A stretch of 64,000 nt of DNA, taken from PFJX01 sp044227325 (GTDB lineage Bacteria > Pseudomonadota > Gammaproteobacteria > Burkholderiales > Thiobacillaceae). The position numbers and the translations under genes are program-made. The stretch lies in assembly GCA_044227325.1 (NCBI GenBank), contig JBGAFI010000018.1, positions 1-64,000 of the forward strand. The letters are read 5' to 3'. Of the stretch, positions 35,150 to 46,057 are shown piece after piece; the stretch's first letter is position 1; each line of letters starts with the position of its first letter. The notes below the pieces were generated by a model. It saw nothing but the letters and a program-made list of their open reading frames with translations, ran no database searches and was not told where the DNA came from.

Positions 35150-36226
35150 ATGTCACCACCAATTCCCATGCCCAATATTGCCTTGCCGAGCCCGGATGCC
35201 GATGCGCTGGCTCATAGCCGGAAACTGGCCTCCCATATCCGCGCGGAGATTGATCAGCGGGATGGCTGGATTCCCTTCGCGCGTTACATGGAATTGGCCT
35301 TGTATGCGCCGGGACTGGGTTACTACGCGGGCGGCGCGGCCAAGTTCGGCGCCCCCGGCGACTTCGTCACGGCGCCGGAAATAACGCCGCTGTTCGGGCG
35401 AACCCTGGCGCGTGCGGCCGCTGGGGTGGTGCGGGAGACCGGTGGCGATATCCTGGAGCTCGGCGCCGGCAGCGGCCGCTTGGCATTGGATATATTGGGC
35501 GAATTGGAACGTCTGGACGGTCTGCCCCGGCGCTATCGGATTCTCGAAGTCAGTCCGGATCTGCGCGAACGGCAGCGGAATCTCTTCGCGGCGCGCGCGC
35601 CCCACCTTCTGTCCCGGGTCGAATGGCTCGACGCGCTGCCGCAATCTTGCAGCGGCCTGATTCTGGGCAATGAGGTTCTCGATGCCTTGCCCGCGCATCT
35701 GCTGGGACGGCGGGATGGGGTCGTCTTCGAGCGGGGCGTGGCCTTGGCGGGCGGAGATTCCGACAACGGGAGCGTTTTCGCATGGGACGACCGGATGCCC
35801 GGTTCAGACGAGTTGGTCGGGCTTGCCTCGGTTTTTCCGGCTACCGGCGATTATCTTTCCGAGGTCTGCCTCGCCGCGTTCGCCCTGGTGTCCAGCCTGG
35901 CGGAATGCCTGGAACGGGGCGTCCTGCTGTTCATCGACTACGGATTCCCCCGCGCCGAGTATTACCACCCCCAGCGCCATATGGGCACATTGAAAGTCCA
36001 CTACCGTCACTACAGCCTGGACGACCCGTTTTTCCTGCCCGGACTGGCGGATATCACCGCGCACGTGGATTTCAGCGCGGTTGCCCAGGCTGGCGCGGAA
36101 GCCGGTCTGGAGCTGCTTGGTTACACCAGCCAGGCGGGATTCCTGATCGATGCCGGCATCCTGGATCGGAGATGGGGGAATTGTTCAAGGCCATCGCCCT
36201 CGGGCGGGGCATCTCGGGGGAGTTGA
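35150..36226 (+). CDS. MidA-family SAM-dependent methyltransferase with a damaged 3' end
   Basis: A homologue of MidA/NDUFAF7 protein-arginine methyltransferases. It shows IPFARYMELALYAPGLGYYAGG and FGAPGDFVTAPEITPLFGRT, the SAM motif ILELGAGSGRLALDIL, GNEVLDALPAHL and FIDYGFPRAEYYHP. Family members end with a conserved EMGELFK-like tail. Here that tail (EMGELFKAIALGRGI...GDRRGAL) is present but in another frame, reaching a stop at 36264. About 25 residues before it seem to be missing. In its current frame the protein ends with roughly 16 unrelated residues at 36226. Starts at 35150 and 35168 are both possible. Confidence 0.7.
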   Translation: MSPPIPMPNIALPSPDADALAHSRKLASHIRAEIDQRDGWIPFARYMELALYAPGLGYYAGGAAKFGAPGDFVTAPEITPLFGRTLARAAAGVVRETGGDILELGAGSGRLALDILGELERLDGLPRRYRILEVSPDLRERQRNLFAARAPHLLSRVEWLDALPQSCSGLILGNEVLDALPAHLLGRRDGVVFERGVALAGGDSDNGSVFAWDDRMPGSDELVGLASVFPATGDYLSEVCLAAFALVSSLAECLERGVLLFIDYGFPRAEYYHPQRHMGTLKVHYRHYSLDDPFFLPGLADITAHVDFSAVAQAGAEAGLELLGYTSQAGFLIDAGILDRRWGNCSRPSPSGGASRGS

Positions 36227-36293
36227 TCGGGTTCCGGCGCGGCGACCGGCGTGGCGCGCTTTAGCGCGCTGGCTTGCCGGCTTGGGCGGCCGG

Positions 36294-36743
36294 CTACTTG
36301 TCGCGCCGCTTGCGCGGCTCGTAATGGACCACGGCGCGCATGATCTCCGAATAGGGGAAACGCGCCACGTCGCCGTATTTATCGACGCCTTCCATCATCA
36401 GTTCCGCCACGTCGGCCTCGACCTCCTGGCCATGGGAAAGCAGGGTCTTCAGGCCCAGCACGCCGCCGCATTGGGCGCGGATTTCCTTGCCGAAGGGCCA
36501 GGGCTTGTCCGGTTCCATGTGCAGGGCGAAACGGGCGTTGTGATGCAGCGCTTCGTGGAATGCCTTGCAGCGGCTGTTCGCGTCCCGCTCGGAGCAGGTG
36601 ATGGCTTCCCGCTCGGCCAATAACAAGCGGCGCGCCTTGAAGCAGACCACGCATCGGGAAAGCAGCGCCCGCTCGAAGGGGCAGGGCAGATCGATGGCGG
36701 TTTCCCGGACCTGCCGATAAGCGTCTTCGTTGTAGCCGCTCAT
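36294..36743 (-). CDS. Conserved hypothetical protein with clustered cysteines
   Basis: A 149-residue protein with no family I can name. Cysteines cluster in its first half: CPFERALLSRCVVCFKARR, then ITCSERD and RCKAFHEAL, a spacing that could bind zinc or an iron-sulfur cluster. The second half is unremarkable (CGGVLGLKTLL) and ends in basic residues RKRRDK. No signal peptide or membrane segment is seen. It follows the 75-residue gene on the same strand at 15 bases, both downstream of secA. Confidence 0.6.
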   Translation of the reverse strand: MSGYNEDAYRQVRETAIDLPCPFERALLSRCVVCFKARRLLLAEREAITCSERDANSRCKAFHEALHHNARFALHMEPDKPWPFGKEIRAQCGGVLGLKTLLSHGQEVEADVAELMMEGVDKYGDVARFPYSEIMRAVVHYEPRKRRDK

Positions 36744-36758
36744 GGCCTCGACTCGCGC

Positions 36759-36986
36759 TTAGTAGTCGTCCCCGGCCAAGGAGGCATCCAACTCCCGGGG
36801 TTGGGACAGGGTGTCCTCGGCGGCCAACTCGTTCTCGGCGAAGATCATCTTGATGACTTGCCCTGAGGTGGGACTCAACTGCTTGCGCAGTTCGTTGGCG
36901 ACAGTCTTGGCTTCCTTGAAGCTCTCGGCCTGGCCCTGCTTGGCCAGGATGTTCAGTGGGCCGACCTTGTAGATGTAGTAGGGCAT
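36759..36986 (-). CDS. Small conserved hypothetical protein
   Basis: A 75-residue soluble protein beginning MPYYIYKV with a predicted mixed alpha/beta pattern: an N-terminal strand, a helix with EAKTVANELRKQL, then VIKMIFAENELAAEDTL. Small proteins of this type occur in many beta- and gammaproteobacteria with no known role. It lies about 50 bases downstream of the secA stop on the same strand and may share its transcript. Confidence 0.65.
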   Translation of the reverse strand: MPYYIYKVGPLNILAKQGQAESFKEAKTVANELRKQLSPTSGQVIKMIFAENELAAEDTLSQPRELDASLAGDDY

Positions 36987-37037
36987 GATGCTCGAATGGA
37001 CGAATAACCGAGTGGAATTGTCGGTTATGCGCCGGTC

Positions 37038-39776
<2,739 letters not shown>

Positions 39777-39855
39777 GAAAAATGAAGGGGATAGGTGGGA
39801 TTCGGAAAATCGGACAATGCTAACATATCCATGTTCCAGCCCTTCCCGACAGTTG

Positions 39856-40293
39856 ATGGCTTTCCGTCCATCCCCTCTTGTCCGCGTTCGCGGATTGCTA
39901 CAGGCGGATCATGCCTTCGCCGCGGCGCTGCCCGAAGCGGAACGCCTGGTCGACCTGAATCGCCGTTTCGCCGCGGTGGTGCCCAAGGCGGTCGCGCTGG
40001 CCTGCCGGGTCGCGGCCATCCAGGGGGAAACGGCGCTGGTGTTCTGCGCGAACGGCGCGGCCGCGAGCCGGGTGCGCGCCCAGGCGAAGGGAGTCGCCCA
40101 GGTGCTGGCCCAGGCCGGCGTCGCCGCCGTGAAGGTGAAGGTTCGCGCGGACTGGTCGCTGCCCCAGCGGCCGGAAAAACAAGAACTCCCCGCCGCCGCC
40201 CTGGGCGCGTTCCGGGATCTCGAAGGGCAACTGCCGGAAGGCGAGCTCAAGGCCGCCGTGGAGCGGCTCCTGGCGCGGCGTCACGCCGCCTGA
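39856..40293 (+). CDS. DUF721 (DciA-like) protein
   Basis: A 145-residue protein with the DUF721 pattern: LLQADHAFAAALPEAERLVDLNRRFAAVVP near the start and a central strand-rich part with ALVFCANGAAASRVRAQ. DciA-type DUF721 proteins help load the replicative helicase in many bacteria lacking DnaC. The start at 39856 is chosen over an in-frame ATG at 39817, which is closer to secA and lacks homology. Location opposite secA is typical of the family. Confidence 0.72.
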   Translation: MAFRPSPLVRVRGLLQADHAFAAALPEAERLVDLNRRFAAVVPKAVALACRVAAIQGETALVFCANGAAASRVRAQAKGVAQVLAQAGVAAVKVKVRADWSLPQRPEKQELPAAALGAFRDLEGQLPEGELKAAVERLLARRHAA

Positions 40294-40311
40294 CCCGGTT
40301 ACAATCCGGCC

Positions 40312-40872
40312 ATGATCCCGAGCTGCAACATTTTTCTGGTCGGCCTCATGGGCGCCGGCAAGACCACCATCGGCAAGCTGCTGGCCAAGCAGCGCGGCCT
40401 GGAATTCCTGGATTCCGATCATGAGATCGTCGCCCGTTGCGGCGTCTCCATCCCCACCATTTTCGAGATCGAGGGCGAGGCCGGCTTCCGCAAGCGGGAG
40501 TCGGCCATGATCGACGAACTCTCCCTGCGCCGGGGCCTGGTCCTGGCGACCGGCGGCGGCGCCGTGCTGCTGGAGGAAAACCGCGCGCTGCTGAAGGCGC
40601 GCGGCACCGTGGTCTACCTGCGCTGCCAGCCGCAGGAACTCTATATGCGCACGCGCCACGACAAGAACCGCCCGCTGCTGCAAACCGACGACCCGCTCAA
40701 GAAGCTGAAGGAGTTGTACGCCGTCCGCCATCCCCTCTACATGCAGGTGGCGGACATCGTGCTGGAATCCGGGCGGCAGAGCACCCATAGCCTGGTGCAC
40801 CGCCTGGAGAACAGTTTGAACCTGTCCTCGATCGGTGCCCGCGCTCCCTGCGTGTCGCCCTTGTCGGCGTGA
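40312..40872 (+). CDS. aroK: Shikimate kinase
   Basis: A 186-residue P-loop kinase. Walker A is GLMGAGKTT (Lys17), followed by LDSDHEIVARCG for the shikimate-binding Asp, GEAGFRKRES, ATGGGAVL and the lid RHDKNRPLLQ. It phosphorylates shikimate at O3 in aromatic amino acid synthesis. The usual partner aroB is not adjacent; a polymerase-like membrane protein gene follows at 38 bases. It begins 18 bases after the DUF721 stop. Confidence 0.93.
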   Translation: MIPSCNIFLVGLMGAGKTTIGKLLAKQRGLEFLDSDHEIVARCGVSIPTIFEIEGEAGFRKRESAMIDELSLRRGLVLATGGGAVLLEENRALLKARGTVVYLRCQPQELYMRTRHDKNRPLLQTDDPLKKLKELYAVRHPLYMQVADIVLESGRQSTHSLVHRLENSLNLSSIGARAPCVSPLSA

Positions 40873-40910
40873 CGCGATATCCCTCACAAAGTCTGAAAGG
40901 CTGAAACTTC

Positions 40911-43268
40911 GTGGATTTCGCGTCGCGTACCGCGCCCGTGAGCTGGTTGCTGAAAATCCTGGCCGTCCTGGTCACCTTCCTGGCGCTGGCGGGACTTCAG
41001 CGATATCCCTATGCCCAACTCGAATTGGGACTGGGGCTCGCGGTCTACGCGCTGCTGGGACTTTGGCGACCTCATCTGCTGTTGCTGCTGATGCCACCCT
41101 GGCTGGCCCTGGTCAACCTGGCGCCTTGGAGCGGCAGCCTGTTTCTGGAGGATTACGATCTCTTCCTGGCGGTGACCTTGGCGGTGCTCCTGGCGCGGGG
41201 CCTCTATGCGACGCGGATCCGCTTGACGCTGGGCGAATGGGTTTTCCTGGGGTTGCTGACCCTCTCCTACGGCATCGGCATGGTCAGAGGCCTGCTGCCC
41301 CTGCCGGACTGGAATCCGGTCGAGTTGTCCAGCTATTACAGCCAGTGGAATGCCCTGCGGCTTTCCAAGAGTTATTTCTGGGCATTGGTGTTGTTTCCCG
41401 GGCTGGTTGCCCTGTTGCGCCTCGATCAGCGCCGTACCCGCGATAGCCTGGTCTGGGGGCTGGCGCTGGCGGGCGGGGCGCTGGGGGTGGTGGCGATGTG
41501 GGAAAGAGGGGTGTTCGAGGCCATGGCGGCGGCGAGAGACCGCTACGCCATCCTGCGCGCCTTGCTGGATTTCACCACGCCCTACCGGATCACGGGGCTG
41601 TTTTCCGAAATGCACACGGGGGGCGAGGCTATCGATGGTTTTGTGGCCCTGGTCTGGCCTTTCGCGCTCCTGGCCGCCGCCACAAGCCGCTCGCGTCCGA
41701 TCATGGCTTTGGGCGGATTCTGCCTTGCCGGCATCCTGTATGCCGGCGTGACGACGTTTTCCCGGGCCACCTACCTCGCCTTGCTGGCGGGGGCGTTGTC
41801 CGGGGGGCTGCTGTGGTTCGTTTCCCGCCGCGAGGGGCGAAGGCCGATCTCCACGCTGGCGGTCCGGGCGATCCCCGGATTGCTGGCGCCGGTTTTGCTC
41901 GCCTATGTGTTCACGCGCGGCGGGATTCAGGCCATGGCCATCGGCTTGTTGGGTTGGAGCGCCTGCCTGTTTTCTGGCCATCTGGCGTCCAGAGGACGTT
42001 TTCCGGCATGGGTGGGGATGGCGATATTGATGTCATGCGCCGCCGCCTGGGGCATGGCGGAGAGCATGATGAGCAGCAGGTGGGTGACGAATACCTCCCT
42101 CGCCGCGGGTCTGTTGAGCGTGTTTGCCGCGCTGATCGTCGGCGTGGGCGGGTTCTCCTCCGGCCGGCGGCTGGGGCCCTTGGTGGGCACGCATGGCGTG
42201 CTCGTGGCCGCGCTGGTGATCGTGTTCTCGGTGGGCATCGTCTCTCCCGCGCTGCTGGGATCCCGCATGGAAGTGCGGACCGCCACCAATGAACAGGATC
42301 TGGAAACGCGCGTGGCGCATTGGCGCGACGCCATCTCCATCATGAATCCGGATGCGGTGACGACCTTGTTCGGCATGGGGATCGGCAGGTTTCCCGCCAC
42401 CTATCTGTGGGCCCATTCCACGGAAAACCAGGGAAGCTACCGTTTCCTCGCCGACACCAATGGGTATCACCTGGCTTTGGGCGGCGGGCAGGATCTGCGC
42501 TTCACCCAGAGGATCGCCCTGCCGGCCTTTGAAACCTACACGCTATCCATGGACGTGCGTACCGCCGACCCCAAGGCTTGGCTGCGTGTCCTGGTCTACC
42601 GTCGCAACATCCTGTTGCCCAACGAGTGGCCGGGGCAGCATCTCAAATTCGAATCCAAGGTCGAGAATACGGACGGCCAGTGGCACAGGCTCACCTGGAC
42701 GTTCAATTCGGGAACCCTGGGGGACGGCGCCCGGTTCGGGCGCCAGTTCCTGGTGCTCGAGTTGATGAACTGGCGCAAGTACGACTACGTGAACCGCGCG
42801 GGCACCGTCCTCGAGATCGACAATGTCAGCCTTAAGGATGCCCAAGGCCGGGAACTGCTGGCCAACGGAGATTTTTCCAGGGGCCTGGAGCGATGGTTTC
42901 CCTATTTCGATTTCAATCACCTGCCTTGGCACATCAAGAACGTCTGGGTGAAGGTCTTCTTCGACCAAGGCTGGTTCGGCCTGATCGGATTCGCGGGTTT
43001 TCTGGCCGCCACCATCTTCGCCGCGGTCAAGCGCGGGCTGCAGGGCGACCCCTGGGGTTTGGCGGTGAGCGCGTCCATGGCGAGCTTCCTCGCGGTGGGC
43101 TTGTTCGGCGGGCTGCTGGATATGCCGCGCATCATCTTCATGTGTTATCTGATGCTGTTCGTCACCGCCCTGTCCGGCCCCATCAGGCGGAAGAGGCTTC
43201 GCTCGCCGGCGCAGGGCAAGGGATCAGCGGAGCCGTTCCCTGCCGCTCAAGAGCCAGCCGAAGGCTAG
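40911..43268 (+). CDS. O-antigen ligase/polymerase-like membrane protein with a large periplasmic domain
   Basis: A 785-residue polytopic protein. About residues 10-460 form a bundle of more than ten membrane segments with the ligase-type region LLDFTTPYRITGLFSEMHTGGEA. Residues about 500-670 form a soluble domain rich in beta strands (FTQRIALPAFETYTLSMDVRTAD, ELLANGDFSRGLERW) that resembles a carbohydrate-binding jelly roll. One or two membrane segments follow. Such proteins polymerise or ligate glycans; the partner polysaccharide is not evident here. It starts with GTG, supported by GAAAGG upstream. Its 3' end overlaps the convergent VanZ gene by 45 bases. Confidence 0.65.
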   Translation: MDFASRTAPVSWLLKILAVLVTFLALAGLQRYPYAQLELGLGLAVYALLGLWRPHLLLLLMPPWLALVNLAPWSGSLFLEDYDLFLAVTLAVLLARGLYATRIRLTLGEWVFLGLLTLSYGIGMVRGLLPLPDWNPVELSSYYSQWNALRLSKSYFWALVLFPGLVALLRLDQRRTRDSLVWGLALAGGALGVVAMWERGVFEAMAAARDRYAILRALLDFTTPYRITGLFSEMHTGGEAIDGFVALVWPFALLAAATSRSRPIMALGGFCLAGILYAGVTTFSRATYLALLAGALSGGLLWFVSRREGRRPISTLAVRAIPGLLAPVLLAYVFTRGGIQAMAIGLLGWSACLFSGHLASRGRFPAWVGMAILMSCAAAWGMAESMMSSRWVTNTSLAAGLLSVFAALIVGVGGFSSGRRLGPLVGTHGVLVAALVIVFSVGIVSPALLGSRMEVRTATNEQDLETRVAHWRDAISIMNPDAVTTLFGMGIGRFPATYLWAHSTENQGSYRFLADTNGYHLALGGGQDLRFTQRIALPAFETYTLSMDVRTADPKAWLRVLVYRRNILLPNEWPGQHLKFESKVENTDGQWHRLTWTFNSGTLGDGARFGRQFLVLELMNWRKYDYVNRAGTVLEIDNVSLKDAQGRELLANGDFSRGLERWFPYFDFNHLPWHIKNVWVKVFFDQGWFGLIGFAGFLAATIFAAVKRGLQGDPWGLAVSASMASFLAVGLFGGLLDMPRIIFMCYLMLFVTALSGPIRRKRLRSPAQGKGSAEPFPAAQEPAEG

Positions 43269-44261
43269 AACCGGCCAGAAAACGCCCAGGTGGAGGGCGA
43301 AACCGGTGATGTTCAGGGCGCTGGCCGTGGGCAAGAGTTTATCGGCCAGCACCAGTCTGACCAGGATGACGGTGGCCAGGCATGCCATGGCCATCGTCCG
43401 GCGCTGACGCGATACCCCGGGCAGCAGCAGCAGCCAGAATGCCAGCAGAAACGCCGCGAGGGTCTCCAGCGACAGCACCCCGCCGACGACCGTCAGCCGG
43501 AGCAGGATGGTGGCGGTCAGCAGCTTGGCGAAAAACGCGCTGAACAGGGTGAGCGTCATCGCCCCCACATAGCGTCCCGGCCTGATCAGGCAGGCGGCGA
43601 AGGTGCCAACCGCGATGAGTTCCATGAATTGGGCCAACAGCCAGGGGGCGTTTATGCCCGCCAGGCTGTCGGGCAGCCGGTCGAACGGCCGGAGATGCAG
43701 ATGCAGCCAGCCGATGCCGGGCACCGGCAGCAGCGAAAATTGGGCGAAAAACCACAGCGCGAGCAGCGCCAGACCCACATTGGCCGAGGTGCCCGCCTTG
43801 AACCAGCGCCTGCGCCAGCGCCCCGCCGCGGTCAGCGCCCGCAGCCAGCGGCCATGATGCAGGGACAGCAGCGCGCCGATCAGCGCGCCCAGGCCGTTGG
43901 TCAGCATGTCCAGATTGGAGGCGATTCTTCCCGGCAGCAATTGCTGGCCGCTTTCCATCAGGAAACTCAGGACCAGCCCCGCCATGCAGCCCAAGGCCAC
44001 GCCGCGCGGGCGTTTCCCGGGACTGGAAAACCAGAGCGCCAGCGCATAGCCAAGGGGGGCGTAGACCAGCAGATTGGTCGCCAGGTCGGTGCGGGTGATG
44101 TAGCGCGGCCAGGACGCGGTGAGAAACGCCGGCGACCAGTTCGACGGCGGCGCCCAGCCGGAAAAGGGATACCAGCTCCCCACGGCGATGAATGCCGCGT
44201 AGAGCAGGATGAACAGTTTCAGCCTGAGCCCGCGGCCGGTGTTGAGCGCTCCTTGCGCCAT
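43224..44261 (-). CDS. VanZ-family membrane protein
   Basis: A 345-residue protein with about eight membrane segments. The N-terminal half shows the VanZ pattern: SWYPFSGW, DLATNLLVYAPLGYALAL, SFLMESGQQLLPGRIASNLDMLTNGLGALIGA. VanZ-like proteins are often found with polysaccharide or surface loci, and their biochemical role is poorly defined. It is next to the polymerase-like gene in convergent orientation, sharing 45 bases at the 3' ends, and starts 15 bases after the symporter stop on the same strand. Confidence 0.75.
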   Translation of the reverse strand: MAQGALNTGRGLRLKLFILLYAAFIAVGSWYPFSGWAPPSNWSPAFLTASWPRYITRTDLATNLLVYAPLGYALALWFSSPGKRPRGVALGCMAGLVLSFLMESGQQLLPGRIASNLDMLTNGLGALIGALLSLHHGRWLRALTAAGRWRRRWFKAGTSANVGLALLALWFFAQFSLLPVPGIGWLHLHLRPFDRLPDSLAGINAPWLLAQFMELIAVGTFAACLIRPGRYVGAMTLTLFSAFFAKLLTATILLRLTVVGGVLSLETLAAFLLAFWLLLLPGVSRQRRTMAMACLATVILVRLVLADKLLPTASALNITGFALHLGVFWPVLAFGWLLSGRERLR

Positions 44262-44276
44262 ATCAGACGGAAAACG

Positions 44277-45701
44277 TCACGCCGCCGCCCGATGGCGGCG
44301 GTGGGCCTGATGCGGCCAGTAGGAGCCGATCGCCATGCCGGCGATGGACGCCAGCAAGCCGGCGAACTGGGGCGGCCAGAAACCTTCCGGATCGGCGTAG
44401 GACAGACCCAGCCAGGTGGATATGCCCAGGATCATGGCCAGATAGGCGCCCAGGGTGGTGGCCCGTTTCCAGTACACCCCGGCGGCGAGGGGCACGAAGG
44501 CGGCGACCAGCGTCACCTGATAGGCGTTCTCCACCATGGAATAGATGCTGCCGTCGCTGTTGAGCGCGTAGAAGACGATGCCGATGGTGAATGCCACCAC
44601 CACCGCGCGCATGGTCCAGAGCTGGTGCTTGTCGCTCTTGAACTTGATGAACACCTTGAGGATGTTCTCCGTGAAGGTGGCCGACGGCGCCAGGATGGTG
44701 CCGCTGGCGGTGGACATGATGGCGGAGAGCAGGGCGCCGAAGAACATTACCTGGGCGAACAGGGGCGTGTGTTCCAGGATCAGGTTGGGCAGGATGAGCT
44801 GGGAATCCTTCTTCAGGAACTCGTTCACCATGTCGGGCATGAGCAGGAAGGCGGAATAGGCGATGAAGATGGGCACGAAGGCGAACAGGAAATAGAAGCT
44901 GCCGCCCAGCACCGAGCCGCGCATCGCGGTTTTCTCGTCCTTCGCCGACATGACCCGCTGGAACACGTCCTGCTGGGGAATGGAACCGAACATCATGGTG
45001 GTCCAGGCCGCCAGGAAGGCGATGATGTCGCGGGCATTGGCCGCGGGCAACAGGTTGAACTTGCCGCTGTCCGCCGCGTGCCGGATCACCACCTGGGGAC
45101 CGCCCACCATGCCACTTACCAGCCAGGCGATGTAGCCGAGGCCGACGATGATGATGCTCATCTGGAAGAAATCGGTCAGCGCCACCGACCACATGCCGCC
45201 GAACAGGGTGTACAGCAGGACGATGGCCGCGCCGATGACGATGCCGGTGTGATTGTCGATCTGGCCGCCGGAGAGGATGTTGAACACCAGGCCCAGCGCC
45301 GTCATCTGGGCCGAGACCCAGCCCATGTAGGACAGGATGATGCACAGGCTGGTGGCCACTTCCACCACATGGTTGTACCGGCGCTTGTAGTAGTCGCCGA
45401 TGGTCAGCAGCTTCATGCGGTAGAGCGGCCTGGCGAACAGCAGGCCCACCAGGATCAGGCAAATGCTGGAACCGAACGGGTCGGCGACGATGCCGTGCAG
45501 GCCTTCCTCCAGGAAGGTCGCGGAGATGCCCAGCACGGTCTCCGAGCCGAACCAGGTGGCGAACACCGTGGCGGTGACGATGTAGATGGGCAGGGAACGG
45601 CCGGCGACGACGTAATCCCGGGAGTTCTTCACCCGGGTCGCCGCATAGATCCCGATCATGATGGAAAGGATCAGGTAGAGGATCACGAACCAGACAAGCA
45701 T
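44277..45701 (-). CDS. Sodium:solute symporter family protein
   Basis: A 474-residue transporter with about thirteen membrane segments. It has the SSS-family start SRDYVVAGRSLP, WFGSETVLGISA, LYTLFGGMWSVALTDFFQM, and the SIPQQDVFQRVMSAKDEKTA loop. It should use a sodium gradient to import a small solute, with no evidence here for which one. It carries a His/Arg-rich short C-terminus. GGAA near the start may serve as a ribosome site. It is divergent from the FadL gene across a 356-base gap. Confidence 0.85.
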   Translation of the reverse strand: MLVWFVILYLILSIMIGIYAATRVKNSRDYVVAGRSLPIYIVTATVFATWFGSETVLGISATFLEEGLHGIVADPFGSSICLILVGLLFARPLYRMKLLTIGDYYKRRYNHVVEVATSLCIILSYMGWVSAQMTALGLVFNILSGGQIDNHTGIVIGAAIVLLYTLFGGMWSVALTDFFQMSIIIVGLGYIAWLVSGMVGGPQVVIRHAADSGKFNLLPAANARDIIAFLAAWTTMMFGSIPQQDVFQRVMSAKDEKTAMRGSVLGGSFYFLFAFVPIFIAYSAFLLMPDMVNEFLKKDSQLILPNLILEHTPLFAQVMFFGALLSAIMSTASGTILAPSATFTENILKVFIKFKSDKHQLWTMRAVVVAFTIGIVFYALNSDGSIYSMVENAYQVTLVAAFVPLAAGVYWKRATTLGAYLAMILGISTWLGLSYADPEGFWPPQFAGLLASIAGMAIGSYWPHQAHRRHRAAA

Positions 45702-46057
45702 CGTGGCAATTCCTTCCGACGGGTTCTCAAAGTTGTTTCTATTCGCTCGCGCTGTCCCTGCCGGGGCGCCCCGGCCGCGCTTCGCGCGGCTGACAGCGCA
45801 CGAATTATCAACGATTTTTCCTCCGTTTAGCGGTGCCGAAAAGCGCCATTAACCGCGCTGGAACGCGGTTCCCGCTTGTGTTGCGCCGTTCCCTTTCGCG
45901 CCAAGTCAAAAAGGGATCGAGGGCTTGGTTTCTGGAAAAAAGCAGGAAAGCCGACGAAAAGTACAGAGACCCCTATTAATAATTAGATTAATAAATTCTA
46001 ATACTCGCTTTTTTTGCCCGGCACGAACCCGTGCCGGGCGTCCACGAGGGGGAAGAC
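45702..46057. promoter_or_regulatory. Divergent intergenic region between symporter and fadL-type gene
   Basis: This 356-base gap holds the promoters of both flanking genes. It includes a GC-rich hairpin-prone stretch around 45760-45795, a sharply AT-rich block at 45974-46003 and a perfect stem-loop at 46016-46039. In the AT-rich block, ATTAGA (45982-45987) and TCTAAT (45997-46002) form an inverted repeat with a nine-base spacer, a possible operator, and TAATAC near 46000-46005 could be a -10 element for fadL. These are readings by eye and no start site is proven. Confidence 0.4.
46016..46039 (+). promoter_or_regulatory. Perfect stem-loop in the leader of the FadL-type gene
   Basis: GCCCGGCAC pairs exactly with GTGCCGGGC around a six-base loop, ending 19 bases before the ATG and just upstream of the GAGGGGGA ribosome site. 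A T run precedes it instead of following it, so it is not a standard terminator on the + strand. It could be an mRNA structure affecting translation or stability, or a binding site for a dimeric regulator. Confidence 0.45.

Noticed and set aside
46016..46039. Stem-loop before the FadL gene as an intrinsic terminator
   Set aside because: The T run precedes rather than follows the stem on the + strand, and the minus strand has an A run.
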